A stretch of DNA of 34,271 bases from Oscillospiraceae bacterium (GTDB lineage Bacteria > Bacillota > Clostridia > Saccharofermentanales > Saccharofermentanaceae): NCBI GenBank assembly GCA_902801755.1, contig CADCJM010000025.1:1-34271 (forward strand), read 5' to 3'. The translations under genes and the position numbers were made by a program. Positions 25,077-33,577 of this stretch are shown here, in pieces (the first letter of the stretch is position 1; each line of letters begins with the position of its first letter). The notes below the pieces were generated by a model. The model was not told the DNA's origin. It made no database searches and worked only from the letters and a program-made list of their open reading frames with translations.

Positions 25077-25466
25077 ATGGCACAGAAGAAAAGCTTAAGA
25101 CCCAGAAGAAGTGAGCGTAAGAACGTCGTTGACGGTCAGGCTCATATTCATGCTACATTCAACAATACAATCATTACAATTACCGATAAGCAGGGAAATA
25201 CAATTTCCTGGGCTTCTGCAGGTATGGACGCCAAGGGTTCACGTAAGGGCACGAGCTATGCAGCTCAGGTTGCTTCCGAGAAGGCTGCTAAGGCAGCTTG
25301 CGATCATGGCATGAAGACTGTTGATGTTTATGTTAAGGGACCCGGATCCGGACGTGAGTCCGCAGTAAGAGCCCTTGAGACAGCAGGCCTCAGAGTCACA
25401 ATGATCAAGGACGTAACACCGGTACCTCACAATGGTTGCCGCCCTCCCAAGAGAAGAAGAGTTTAA
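25077..25466 (+). CDS. rpsK: ribosomal protein S11 (uS11)
   Basis: 129 residues. 30S platform protein. [19 protein letters not shown], the SWASAG and [12 protein letters not shown] stretches, [18 protein letters not shown] and the C-terminal [16 protein letters not shown] are all canonical. An AGGTGAGGTGA run lies before the ATG at 25077. The N-terminal part is rich in Lys/Arg as usual. Confidence 0.97.
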   Translation: MAQKKSLRPRRSERKNVVDGQAHIHATFNNTIITITDKQGNTISWASAGMDAKGSRKGTSYAAQVASEKAAKAACDHGMKTVDVYVKGPGSGRESAVRALETAGLRVTMIKDVTPVPHNGCRPPKRRRV

Positions 25467-25511
25467 TCTTCTTGTTGGCAGAATACTTAGATAGAAAAGA
25501 GGAATATAGCA

Positions 25512-26111
25512 ATGGCTAGAGATATGACACCTGTCCTTAAGAAGTGCAGAGCCCTCGGTATTGAGCCTGCTTTCTTGGGAGTAGAGAAGAAAGAATCTAA
25601 AAAGCATGGTGCATCCAGACCTCGTAAGATGAGCGAGTACGGAATGCAGCTTAAGGAAAAGCAGAAGGCAAAGTTTATTTACGGCGTTCTCGAGAAGCCT
25701 TTCAGAAACTATTTCGAAAAGGCTCAGAAGCTCAAGTATGGTACAACCGGTGAAAACCTCATGATCCTTCTTGAGACAAGACTTGACAACGTTTTATTCA
25801 GAATGGGCTTCGCTCGTACAAGAGATGAGGCTAGACAGATCGTAAGCCACAGAGGAGTTAAGGTTAACGGCAAGATCGTTAATATCCCTTCTTTTGCGGT
25901 TAAGGTTGGCGATGTAATTGAGATCAAAGAGGGTTCCAAGAGCTCACAGAGATTCAAGGACATCATCGAAGTAACAGGTTCAAGAGCTACACCTGCATGG
26001 GTAGAAGCTGACAACGACAAGCTCAGCGGCAAGATCCTTGCAATCCCTACAAGAGATCAGATCGAAGTACCTGTAAACGAAGTTGCAATCGTCGAGTTGT
26101 ATTCTAAGTAA
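25512..26111 (+). CDS. rpsD: ribosomal protein S4 (uS4), zinc-free form
   Basis: 199 residues. Primary 16S rRNA-binding protein of the 30S body and a likely autogenous regulator, as in E. coli and Bacillus. The N-terminus (RDMTPVLKKCRALGIEPAFLG) has no zinc-binding cysteine cluster, so this is the zinc-independent type. The S4 RNA-binding domain, with RLDNVLFRMGFARTRDEARQIVSHRGVKVNGK, is intact. Its presence in the same operon as the rpmJ-rpsM spacer is relevant to possible feedback control there. AGAGG lies before the ATG at 25512. Confidence 0.97.
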   Translation: MARDMTPVLKKCRALGIEPAFLGVEKKESKKHGASRPRKMSEYGMQLKEKQKAKFIYGVLEKPFRNYFEKAQKLKYGTTGENLMILLETRLDNVLFRMGFARTRDEARQIVSHRGVKVNGKIVNIPSFAVKVGDVIEIKEGSKSSQRFKDIIEVTGSRATPAWVEADNDKLSGKILAIPTRDQIEVPVNEVAIVELYSK

Positions 26112-26158
26112 TACCATCCGAACAGCAAGATTTAGAAAAATTCTCAGGAGGAACAAAC

Positions 26159-27109
26159 ATGATGGAAATCAGCCAGCCGACCGTTAAGTGCGTTGAGACC
26201 AACGAGGATAAGTCCTACGGCAAATATACCATCGCCCCGCTTGAGCGTGGATTCGGTACTACTCTCGGTAACTCACTCCGCAGAGTACTCCTTTCTTCAC
26301 TTTCCGGCGCGGCAGTAACATCTATCAAGATCGAGAAGATTAAGCATGAGTTCTCCACTGTTCCGGGTATTATCGAGGATATGACAGAGATTATCCTTAA
26401 TATCAAGGGTATCCGCGCTAAGCTTCACAACGAGTCCAACATCGTCAGCATCAGCGTCGCTAAGGGTAGAACCGGCGAGCTCACAGCTGGTGACATCGTT
26501 CACGGACCCGAAGTAGAGATCATGAATCCTGATCACGTTATCGCTCACTTAAACGGCAGCGACGATGTATTCATGGAATTCACACTCAGCAAGGGCAGAG
26601 GATACAACACAGCAGAGCAGAATAAGCCCGCTAAGCAGGTTATCGGTGTAATCCCGATCGATTCCATCTTCACACCTGTTAAGAAGGCTAACTACAAGGT
26701 TGAGAACACACGTGTAGGCGCTAGAACAGACTATGACAGCCTTACACTCGAGGTTTGGACAGACGGCACTATCGATGTTGATGAGGCTCTCTCTTCAGCA
26801 GCTAATTGCCTGATCGAGCACCTCAAGTTCTTCACAGCTCTTGCTGATACGGATTCAGCTCCGAGCTTCAAGAACATCGAAGAGAGCGGCGAGCACGATT
26901 CAAAGCTTTCCGGTGTAATTGAGGACATGGATTTCTCAGTACGTACTTACAATTGTCTCAAGAGAGCACAGATCAACACTGTTGGTGATCTTGTTGCTCG
27001 TTCTATGGACGAGATGATCAAGGTAAGAAACCTTGGTAAGAAGTCCCTCGAAGAGATCATCGAGAAGCTTGAAGACATGGGTCTGCACTTGAGAGAAGCA
27101 GAAGATTAA
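26159..27109 (+). CDS. rpoA: RNA polymerase alpha subunit
   Basis: 316 residues. The alpha-NTD (dimer and beta/beta' assembly) has YGKYTIAPLERGFGTTLGNSLRRVLLSSL and the EVWTDGTIDVDEALSSAA stretch. After a linker, the alpha-CTD (about 240-316) has DFSVRTYNCLKRAQINTVGDL and VRNLGKKSLEEIIEKLEDMGL for UP-element and activator contacts. AGGAGG at 26146-26151 is seven bases before the ATG at 26159; a second ATG follows immediately (26162) and could be used instead. Between rpsD and rplQ, the standard order. Confidence 0.97.
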   Translation: MMEISQPTVKCVETNEDKSYGKYTIAPLERGFGTTLGNSLRRVLLSSLSGAAVTSIKIEKIKHEFSTVPGIIEDMTEIILNIKGIRAKLHNESNIVSISVAKGRTGELTAGDIVHGPEVEIMNPDHVIAHLNGSDDVFMEFTLSKGRGYNTAEQNKPAKQVIGVIPIDSIFTPVKKANYKVENTRVGARTDYDSLTLEVWTDGTIDVDEALSSAANCLIEHLKFFTALADTDSAPSFKNIEESGEHDSKLSGVIEDMDFSVRTYNCLKRAQINTVGDLVARSMDEMIKVRNLGKKSLEEIIEKLEDMGLHLREAED

Positions 27110-27129
27110 GGTTATTGGAGGATATATAA

Positions 27130-27651
27130 ATGCCTAACAGAAAATTCGGCCGTGCTTCAGATCAGCGTGCTGCAATTCTGAAGAATCAGGTCACAACATT
27201 GATTATAAACGGTAGGCTCGAGACAACAGTTGCAAAAGCTAAGGATATCAGCGCTATCGTAGAGAAGCTCGTAGCTTCCGCAGTTAAGGAGCAGGACAAC
27301 TACACAACAAAGGAAATCACAGTTTCCGCTGCCAAGCTCGACGGTAAGGGCAAGAAGGTCTTAAAGACAAAGACTTCTAAGGCAGGCAAGAAGTACGAAG
27401 TAGTTGACCGTGAAGTTAAGACAAAGACAGTTCAGGTTGATAACGCTTCACGCCTCGCAGCTAGAAAAGCCATGATCAAGTGGGTTAACAAGAGCCACGA
27501 TGCAGAGGGCAACATCATCAATCCTGTAAACAAGATCTTTGATGAGATCGCACCCAGATATGCAGGCAGAAACGGTGGTTACACAAGAATCATCCGTTTG
27601 GGCGCAAGACGTGGTGACGGTGCCGAGATGGCTATTCTTGAGTTCGTGTAA
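27130..27651 (+). CDS. rplQ: ribosomal protein L17 (bL17), long clostridial form
   Basis: 173 residues against about 112-120 in most bacteria. The N-terminal part is canonical ([37 protein letters not shown]) and so is the end ([25 protein letters not shown]). Between them is a Lys-rich insert of about 50 residues ([20 protein letters not shown] and following) seen in several gut Clostridia. TTGGAGG precedes the ATG. Last gene of the operon, followed by a strong terminator. Confidence 0.96.
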   Translation: MPNRKFGRASDQRAAILKNQVTTLIINGRLETTVAKAKDISAIVEKLVASAVKEQDNYTTKEITVSAAKLDGKGKKVLKTKTSKAGKKYEVVDREVKTKTVQVDNASRLAARKAMIKWVNKSHDAEGNIINPVNKIFDEIAPRYAGRNGGYTRIIRLGARRGDGAEMAILEFV

Positions 27652-27693
27652 TATTACACAAACAAAAACAGTAAAAATAATTGTCAATCAGTC

Positions 27694-27728
27694 ACGGGGA
27701 AAGGTTTACATCTTTCCCCGTTGTCTTT
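27694..27728 (+). terminator. rho-independent terminator of the rpmJ-rplQ operon
   Basis: ACGGGGAAAG (27694-27703) pairs perfectly with CTTTCCCCGT (27712-27721) around GTTTACAT, followed by TGTCTTT. Ten pairs, GC-rich base; the T-run is broken by G and C but the stem is strong. Confidence 0.85.
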
Positions 27729-27735
27729 AAAATGT

Positions 27736-27744
27736 TGCTACAAA
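27736..27744 (+). promoter_or_regulatory. weak extended -10 candidate before the ecfA fusion gene
   Basis: TGC-TACAAA at 27736-27744, about 24 bases before the TTG start. No -35 at normal spacing, and the upstream stem occupies that region, so this is a tentative call. Confidence 0.3.
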
Positions 27745-27767
27745 ACAAATCTTAGTGGAGATTTAAG

Positions 27768-29573
27768 TTGCCGGAAGATCAGAACAGGATAGAAGTAAAG
27801 GACGTAAGCTTCTCATACGACGTATCGGATGAGACTTCGGGAAAAGCGCCAAGGCTTGCACTTGACGGTATTTCCGTCTCTATCGAAAAGGGTTCCTACA
27901 CAGCAATCTTAGGAAGCAACGGCTCCGGCAAATCCACACTTGCAAAGATCATCGATATCCTGGAAGTGCCAGACAGCGGCAAAGTCGTTATTTTCGGCAA
28001 GGACACAGCAAATGATGATCTGTTCTGGGAGATAAGGGAGCACTGCTGCTGCGTTTTCCAGAATCCTGACAACCAGATCGTAGGAACCATGATCGAAGAA
28101 GACGTTGCATTCGGTCCTGAGAATCTCGGTATCCCCAATCCTGAATTAAGAGAGCGTGTTGACCAGGCGCTCAAAGATGTCGGACTTTATGAGTTCAGAC
28201 ATAAGGAGACCATGGCCCTGTCAGGCGGCCAGAAGCAGAAGCTCGCCATTGCGGGCGCACTTGCCATGAAGCCCGATATCCTGATACTTGATGAAGCGAC
28301 GGCTATGTTAGACCCGACGAGCAGGGACGATTTCCTTACGCTCGTTGAGAAGATGAGAGTCGAAAAGGGATTAACCCTCATTACGATCACGCATGATATG
28401 ACCGAAGCGTTAAGATGCGACAAGCTCATAATCGTTCATAAAGGCAAGGTCGCATTGGAGGGAACTCCTGAAGAGATCTTCTTATCTGAGGATCTCTGGC
28501 AATATGGTCTTAAGAGACCTGTAAAGTTCAATTTCGCATTTGAGATCGCAAATCTTACCGGAAGCAAAATTACGAAGGAAGACTTAAAGAGCAATGAGAC
28601 TCTGGTCGCAAGCCTTGTAAAGATGCTCACAAAGCCCGGACTTAAAGAACCCGGCAATGTAATCACCGACAGAAAAAAGCCTGATGAGAACGACATAATC
28701 ATGTCGGTAAAAGGGCTTTCATATACTTATGGCGGAGGCGATACAAAGGCCATAGATGATATAAATCTCGACATCAGAAGAGGCGAGGTGCTGGGCATTG
28801 TAGGCGAGAGCGGATGCGGCAAGACCACTTTGATCTCACACATGAATGCGATCATAAGACCTGTTGAAGGTGACGTCATAATCCACACAAAGGACGGCGA
28901 CTTATCCTGCAGGAATAAAAAAGACACTATGAAGATCAGACAGAACGTCGGTCTTGTTTTCCAATATCCTGAATACCAGCTTTTCGAAGAGACCGTATAT
29001 AAAGACATAGCGTACGGCCTTAAGAAGATGAATGTCGGAAAAGACGAGCAGAAGGCCATGATCATGGAGGCTGCTTCGAAGGTCGGACTTACGGAAAGAG
29101 AGCTTAATTCATCTCCTTTCGAGCTTTCCGGCGGACAGAAGAGAAGAGCTGCAATGGCAGGCGTTCTTGTAATGAGACCCGGCATCCTTGTTCTGGATGA
29201 GCCCGCTTCAGGCCTTGACCCTAAGGGCAGACAGGAGATGTTCGCGATCATCAAGAGCCTCCGTGACAGCGGGACAACAATAATACTCGTATCCCACAAT
29301 ATGGACGAGGCTGCCGTAAACTGCGACAGGATCTGCCTTATCGATAACGGAAAGATCAAGGCTGTCGGCACGCCTGAGGAACTGTTTGTAAAGAAGAGGG
29401 CAGATGAATTAAAGGTCCAGCTCCCGAGGATCACAAGGTTCTCGGCTGTCTTAAGGACTGAGCTCGAAGAGATATATCCTGATATTGAATTTGGCGGCAA
29501 CTACTTCAATCCCGAGAAGGAAGCGAAGGTAATAGTTGCGGCAGTCTGCAAGGCAGGTGGCGGCAATGCTTGA
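27768..29573 (+). CDS. ecfA: fused ECF transporter ATPase, EcfA1-EcfA2 in one chain
   Basis: 601 residues from a TTG start at 27768, seven bases after GTGGAG; no suitable ATG exists nearby. Two complete ABC ATPases are joined. First half: Walker A GSNGSGKS (49-56), Q-loop FQNPDNQIVGT (97-107), signature LSGGQ (151-155), Walker B ILILDEA (171-177), as in EcfA1. Second half: Walker A GESGCGKT (346-353), FQYPEYQLFEETV (398-410), LSGGQ (453-457), ILVLDEP (473-479), as in EcfA2. A linker of about 40 residues (270-310) lies between. They drive vitamin or metal uptake together with EcfT and an S-component. Separate ecfA1 and ecfA2 genes are the rule downstream of rplQ in Firmicutes. The frame is open throughout with no stop between the halves. 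The stop overlaps ecfT by eight bases. Confidence 0.95.
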   Translation: MPEDQNRIEVKDVSFSYDVSDETSGKAPRLALDGISVSIEKGSYTAILGSNGSGKSTLAKIIDILEVPDSGKVVIFGKDTANDDLFWEIREHCCCVFQNPDNQIVGTMIEEDVAFGPENLGIPNPELRERVDQALKDVGLYEFRHKETMALSGGQKQKLAIAGALAMKPDILILDEATAMLDPTSRDDFLTLVEKMRVEKGLTLITITHDMTEALRCDKLIIVHKGKVALEGTPEEIFLSEDLWQYGLKRPVKFNFAFEIANLTGSKITKEDLKSNETLVASLVKMLTKPGLKEPGNVITDRKKPDENDIIMSVKGLSYTYGGGDTKAIDDINLDIRRGEVLGIVGESGCGKTTLISHMNAIIRPVEGDVIIHTKDGDLSCRNKKDTMKIRQNVGLVFQYPEYQLFEETVYKDIAYGLKKMNVGKDEQKAMIMEAASKVGLTERELNSSPFELSGGQKRRAAMAGVLVMRPGILVLDEPASGLDPKGRQEMFAIIKSLRDSGTTIILVSHNMDEAAVNCDRICLIDNGKIKAVGTPEELFVKKRADELKVQLPRITRFSAVLRTELEEIYPDIEFGGNYFNPEKEAKVIVAAVCKAGGGNA

Positions 29574-30375
29574 TAACGTAAGCCTTGGCAGATACTATCC
29601 CGCGCATTCATTCCTGCACGATACGGATCCGAGAGTTAAGACGATCCTTTATGCGGTCTACCTTGTAGCGATCTTCATCATCAAGGAACCGGTTACGATC
29701 GCCGTGCTCGCCGGCGTCATCATCCTGCAGCTCATAATGGCAAAGATCACGCCCGGCATTCTCTGGTCAACGATAAAGCCGATCATTCCTTTGGCGCTGT
29801 TCATCTTTGTGATCAACGTATTTACGATCAGACAGGGAGATGTCTTATTCTCCTGGAAGATAATTACGATTACAGGATACGGATTAAGCCGCGCAGCAAT
29901 AATGGCTATAAGGCTTATTTTCCTTATCGTATCCACGAGCGTGCTCCTTACACTGACGACAACGCCTCTTAAGATGAGCGATGCGCTCGAAAAGCTTTTC
30001 TCACCTTTGCAGGTCATAAAGGTACCGGTCCACGAGATGGCTATGATGATGTCCATCGCATTAAGATTCATTCCGACACTGGCTGCCGAGACACAGAAGA
30101 TAATGAAGGCGCAGCAGTCCAGAGGTGCGGATTACGATACCGGTTCATTCATAAACAAGGTAAAAGGCTACATCACGGTCCTGATCCCGCTGTTCGTTTC
30201 GAGCTTCAGAAGAGCTGATGAACTTGCGGTGGCAATGGATGCAAGGTGCTACAGAGGCGGCAGGGGAAGGACAAAGTTAAATCCCTTGAAGCTGACGGCA
30301 AAAGATGTACTTTGCGGAATATTATTTACGCTTTTAGCGGTACTTGTTGTCGTTATTGATTTGTCTTTGAGATAA
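29566..30375 (+). CDS. ecfT: ECF transporter transmembrane subunit EcfT
   Basis: 269 residues from the ATG at 29566, overlapping the ATPase stop as ATGCTTGA; this start gives the family N-terminus LDNVSLGRYYPAHSFLHDTDPRVK. The membrane scaffold of group II energy-coupling-factor transporters: several hydrophobic spans in the first half (for instance TILYAVYLVAIFIIK and FIFVINVFTI), then the two cytoplasmic coupling helices with QQSRGADY and AMDARCYRGG, the Ala-Arg-Gly-type motifs that contact the ATPases. No S-component is in the window, as normal for group II systems whose S-components are scattered. The glk promoter overlaps its last codons. Confidence 0.95.
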   Translation: MLDNVSLGRYYPAHSFLHDTDPRVKTILYAVYLVAIFIIKEPVTIAVLAGVIILQLIMAKITPGILWSTIKPIIPLALFIFVINVFTIRQGDVLFSWKIITITGYGLSRAAIMAIRLIFLIVSTSVLLTLTTTPLKMSDALEKLFSPLQVIKVPVHEMAMMMSIALRFIPTLAAETQKIMKAQQSRGADYDTGSFINKVKGYITVLIPLFVSSFRRADELAVAMDARCYRGGRGRTKLNPLKLTAKDVLCGILFTLLAVLVVVIDLSLR

Positions 30376-30395
30376 GTTTCTTGCTGTGTTAGAAT
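30367..30395 (+). promoter_or_regulatory. sigma-A promoter of the glucokinase gene
   Basis: TTGAGA (30367-30372), 17-base spacer, TAGAAT (30390-30395) with an extended TG at 30387-30388. The -35 overlaps the last two codons of ecfT. Same -35 sequence and spacing as the promoter at 13984. The start codon is 40 bases downstream. Confidence 0.7.
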
Positions 30396-30434
30396 GCAAG
30401 TTGCTAACAATATAGCGAAAGGTTGGAATAATCA

Positions 30435-31412
30435 ATGGGTTATTATTGCGGAATCGACTTAGGTGGTACGAATATCAAAGCCGGTATTGTTGACGGTGAG
30501 GGCAAGCTCCTTAACAAGCTGTCTATCAAGACACGTGCTGAGAGATCAATGGAAGAGATCATCCATGATATGGGTAAGCTCGCTGCAGATGCCATCAAGG
30601 ATGCAGGTCTTGAAGTAAAGGATATCGAGTGCATCGGTATCGGTTCCCCCGGAACACCTGACAACGAAGAAGGTCTTCTCGTATACTCAAGCAACCTTCC
30701 TTTCAACAAAGCTCCCATGAGAAAGCTTATCAGGGAAGTCGTAGATCTCCCTGTTTATATCGATAATGACGCTAACTGCGCAGCTATGGCTGAGGCAGTT
30801 GCAGGCGCAGCTAAGGGCGCAAAGGACTCCGTTACCATCACACTGGGAACAGGTGTTGGCGCAGGCGTAATCGTTAACGGAAGGATCTTCTCTGGATTCA
30901 ACCAGGCAGGCTCCGAGTTCGGCCACACAGTCCTCGTATCAGGCGGCGTCCAGTGCGGATGCGGCAGAAAGGGCTGCTTCGAGCAGTATGCTTCCGCTAC
31001 GGCTCTCGCAAGAATGACAAGGGAAGCTGCTGAGGCAAATCCCGATTCTCTCCTTAACAAGGTCAAGGAAGACTTCGGCGAGTGGAATGCCCAGATCGCT
31101 TTCGTAGCAATGAGACAGGGTGACAAGGTCGCTGCTCAAGTTGTAGACAGCTATACGGATTATCTTGCTGACGGTCTTGCAAATGCCATCAATGCATTCA
31201 TGCCTGAGATCCTGGTCGTAGGCGGCGGTGTCTGCAATGAAGGCGATCCGCTTCTTATCCCTATGCGTGAGAAGACAATGTCCCGTCCTTATTTCGGACC
31301 CGGAGTTCCGAAGACCCGCATCGAGCTTGCCCAGATGGGTAACGACGCAGGTATCGTAGGCGCTGCCATGATGGGCAAGTCCTGCGTAGACGACGGCAAG
31401 AACGGCAAGTAA
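30435..31412 (+). CDS. glk: ROK-family glucokinase
   Basis: 325 residues. It phosphorylates glucose to glucose 6-phosphate with ATP. ATP-binding DLGGTNIKAG from residue 8; catalytic Asp112 in YIDNDANCAA; substrate Glu161/His164 in GSEFGHTVL; the ROK zinc site CGCGRKGCFE (Cys174, Cys176, Cys181). This zinc motif and the length fit Gram-positive glucokinase; a ROK repressor is ruled out because there is no N-terminal HTH. GAAAGG lies before the ATG at 30435. It can take the free glucose made by cellobiose phosphorylase, so it completes the cellodextrin route seen upstream. Sits between ecfT and truA, which is not its usual place. Confidence 0.93.
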   Translation: MGYYCGIDLGGTNIKAGIVDGEGKLLNKLSIKTRAERSMEEIIHDMGKLAADAIKDAGLEVKDIECIGIGSPGTPDNEEGLLVYSSNLPFNKAPMRKLIREVVDLPVYIDNDANCAAMAEAVAGAAKGAKDSVTITLGTGVGAGVIVNGRIFSGFNQAGSEFGHTVLVSGGVQCGCGRKGCFEQYASATALARMTREAAEANPDSLLNKVKEDFGEWNAQIAFVAMRQGDKVAAQVVDSYTDYLADGLANAINAFMPEILVVGGGVCNEGDPLLIPMREKTMSRPYFGPGVPKTRIELAQMGNDAGIVGAAMMGKSCVDDGKNGK

Positions 31413-31421
31413 TCTGAAGCT

Positions 31422-32165
31422 ATGCCGAGAATAGCCTTCATCACTGAGTTTGACGGCACTGATTTTGCCGGGTTCCAATCGCAGGAGAATGCCAGGGCTG
31501 TTCAGGATGTCCTCGAGAAGGCATTAGAAGAATTATATAAAACGAAGATCAGACTTACGGGGTGTTCCAGGACTGACGCAGGTGTGCATGCAAAATGCCA
31601 CTTAAGTCACGCGGACGTCCCGTTTGTTATTCTTGAAGATAAATTCCCTTTGGCGATGAACGCTCTTTTGCCGGACGACGTTGCGGTAAAGAAGTCATTC
31701 TATGTAAGTGATGATTTCTCGGCCAGGTTCGACATCAAGGGAAAGAGGTATATCTACAGGATCTATTCCTCACCGACCAGAAGTCCGCTCCTCGACAGGA
31801 ATTCATATTATTGCCCTGTGAAGCCTGATATCGCGAAAATGAAGGCCGCTGCTGAGTTTTTCGCAGGCGAGCATGACTTCGCAGCATTCTGTGCTGCCGG
31901 CGGCTCACAGAAGACCACCGTAAGAAGACTTTTCGGAGTCAAGGTGGAAGCATCAGGCGAAGATCCCTGCAGGATCGAGATCGAAGTGTCAGGTGAGGCC
32001 TTCCTCTACAATATGGTAAGGATAATCGCAGGCACTCTTCTATACGTGGGACAGGGCAAGATAGAACCTTCCGAGGTCGCTTCGATTATCGAAGGCGGCG
32101 AGCGCTCCATGGCAGGCAAAACACTTCCCGCCAAGGGCTTAACGCTCGAGGAAGTATTCATCTGA
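31422..32165 (+). CDS. truA: tRNA pseudouridine(38-40) synthase TruA
   Basis: 247 residues. It makes pseudouridine at positions 38, 39 and 40 of the tRNA anticodon arm. Catalytic Asp52 lies in GCSRTDAGVHA; also EFDGTDFAGFQSQ at the N-terminus, FDIKGKRYIYRI, GEHDFAAFC and FLYNMVRIIAGTLLYVGQGKI near the end. No strong Shine-Dalgarno precedes the ATG at 31422, nine bases after glk, so it may depend on coupling to glk. In most Firmicutes truA follows ecfT and precedes rplM-rpsI; here neither neighbour relation holds. Confidence 0.95.
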   Translation: MPRIAFITEFDGTDFAGFQSQENARAVQDVLEKALEELYKTKIRLTGCSRTDAGVHAKCHLSHADVPFVILEDKFPLAMNALLPDDVAVKKSFYVSDDFSARFDIKGKRYIYRIYSSPTRSPLLDRNSYYCPVKPDIAKMKAAAEFFAGEHDFAAFCAAGGSQKTTVRRLFGVKVEASGEDPCRIEIEVSGEAFLYNMVRIIAGTLLYVGQGKIEPSEVASIIEGGERSMAGKTLPAKGLTLEEVFI

Positions 32166-32193
32166 AGCTGTCCTCTTAACGGTACGATTCTTA

Positions 32194-32222
32194 TTAATAA
32201 AAAATCCCTAAGGTGATATAAT
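32194..32222 (+). promoter_or_regulatory. promoter of the nfeD-SPFH genes
   Basis: A perfect TATAAT at 32217-32222 with extended TGA (32214-32216) and a weak TTAATA (32194-32199) 17 bases upstream. It lies between truA and the NfeD gene. Confidence 0.65.
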
Positions 32223-32228
32223 TATTTA

Positions 32229-32252
32229 AATGCGGGCCGGAATACCCGCATT
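32229..32252 (+). other. leader hairpin upstream of nfeD
   Basis: AATGCGGG (32229-32236) pairs with CCCGCATT (32245-32252) around CCGGAATA, followed by AATTTAAAT. It begins a few bases after the expected transcription start, so it would cap the mRNA 5' end or act as a weak attenuator. The following T-run is poor, so it is not called a terminator. Confidence 0.45.
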
Positions 32253-32276
32253 AATTTAAATAGGGAGGATTAAAGA

Positions 32277-32717
32277 ATGATCAGTTGGTGGATAATATGG
32301 CTCATTTTCGCGGTCGTCATGCTCATTATCGAGATCGCGACCACAGGTCTTGCGACACTCTGGTTTGCAGTCGGCGCCGTAGTAGCAATGATCATGGACC
32401 TTTGCGGCGCATCGGTCGCAGCGCAGATCATAGTTATGGCTCTGGTTTCAATAGTATGCTTCATTCTCTGTATGATCTGGGTCAGGCCTAAGCTTGAATC
32501 ACTTCGCAAGAAGAATGTTCAGAAGACAAATGCAGACAGATTGATCGGAAGGGAAGGCGTGGTAATCGTACCGCTCAATGCCATAGACGGAAAGGGCCAG
32601 GTCAAAGTCGACGGCCAGATCTGGAGCGCAAAGGGCGAAGAGGACTATGCAGAAGGTACGAAGATCACAGTATTGGCAATTGAAGGCGTTAAGCTCGTAA
32701 TCGGGCCAGCACAATAA
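32277..32717 (+). CDS. NfeD-like membrane protein
   Basis: 146 residues, short NfeD type without the ClpP-like protease domain. Hydrophobic N-terminal half with spans at about 4-24 and 30-66, in which the ALxxLWFAxGAVVAM pattern is typical, then a basic stretch and a C-terminal OB-fold domain (about 88-144: LIGREGVVIVPLNAIDGKGQVKVDGQIWSAKGE). NfeD proteins pair with SPFH/stomatin proteins in membrane microdomains, and such a gene follows 18 bases downstream. GGAGG at 32263-32267 precedes the ATG. Family call confident; exact role not known. Confidence 0.88.
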   Translation: MISWWIIWLIFAVVMLIIEIATTGLATLWFAVGAVVAMIMDLCGASVAAQIIVMALVSIVCFILCMIWVRPKLESLRKKNVQKTNADRLIGREGVVIVPLNAIDGKGQVKVDGQIWSAKGEEDYAEGTKITVLAIEGVKLVIGPAQ

Positions 32718-32735
32718 AAGGGGAGGAATCACAAA

Positions 32736-33577
32736 ATGTTACCATTCATCGCATCATCAGCAGGAACACTCGTCGGAGTAGCTATCGGAATCATCGTTAT
32801 CCTGGTACTCATCATACCTAACATCAAGATCGTTCCGCAGGCAACAACGTTCATCATCGAGCGTCTGGGCACATACAGAACAACATGGGAGACAGGCTTC
32901 CACATGAAAGTCCCTTTCATCGACCGTGTTGCAAAGAAGATCTCATTGAAGGAAAAGGTTGCTGACTTCGCACCTCAGGCCGTTATCACAAAGGATAACG
33001 TTACAATGCAGATCGACACAGTTCTTTTCTATCAGATAGTAGATCCTAAGCTTTACACATACGGCATCGAGCGTCCTATCGTTGCTATCGAGAACCTCTC
33101 GGCAACAACTCTCCGTAACATCATCGGTGACCTGGAACTTGGGGAATCAAGGTAAACCGTGTTGAGCTTAAGAACATCATCCCGCCTAAGGAGATCCAGG
33201 CAGCGATGGAGAAGCAGATGAAGGCTGAGCGTGAGAAGAGAGAGAAGATCCTCATCGCTGAAGGTGAGAAGGAATCTGCAATCAGAGTCGCAGAGGGTGA
33301 GAAGGAAGCAGCTATCTTAAGAGCTGAAGCTAAGAAGCAGGCTGCAATCAAGGAAGCTGAAGGTCAGGCACAGGCTATCCTCGCAGTTCAGGAAGCTACA
33401 GCTAAGGGTCTTCAGATGATCAAGGATGTCGGCGCTGATGACGGACTTATCGCCATCAAGGGTCTCGAAGCTCTCGAGAAGGTAGGCCAGGGCGCATCTA
33501 CAAAGATCATCATCCCTTCAGATCTTCAGGGTATCGCCGGTCTTACAACTACAATCAAAGAGATTGCAAAATCATAA
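32736..33577 (+). pseudogene. SPFH/stomatin-like (paraslipin) gene, broken by an internal deletion/frameshift
   Basis: From ATG 32736 (GGGGAGG before it) the frame gives a membrane segment (about 8-28) and the first part of the SPFH domain: TTFIIERLGTYRTTWETGFHMKVPFIDRV, VTMQIDTVLFYQI, and LSATTLRNIIGDLEL ending at base 33140. It then meets TAA at 33153-33155. The rest, beginning WGIKVNRVELKNIIPPKEI, continues in the -1 frame (33140 onward) through the Glu/Ala/Lys coiled coil to KIIIPSDLQGIAGL and stops at 33577. In intact paraslipins about 24 residues lie between GDLEL and WGIKV (LTSRDxINxKMRxxLDEATDP-type sequence); they are missing. A deletion of 3k+1, near 73 bases, fits. The junction CTTGG could reflect micro-homology. 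Real inactivation or an assembly gap cannot be told apart here. Confidence 0.85.

Noticed and set aside
28727..29500. 257-codon minus-strand reading frame
   Set aside because: It is the shadow of the conserved second half of the EcfA fusion; its sequence is low in family-like motifs.
33135..33160. Programmed -1 frameshift in the SPFH gene
   Set aside because: The -1 frame does continue the protein, but about 24 conserved residues are missing at the join and there is no classic slippery heptamer with a downstream structure. A deletion explains both facts.
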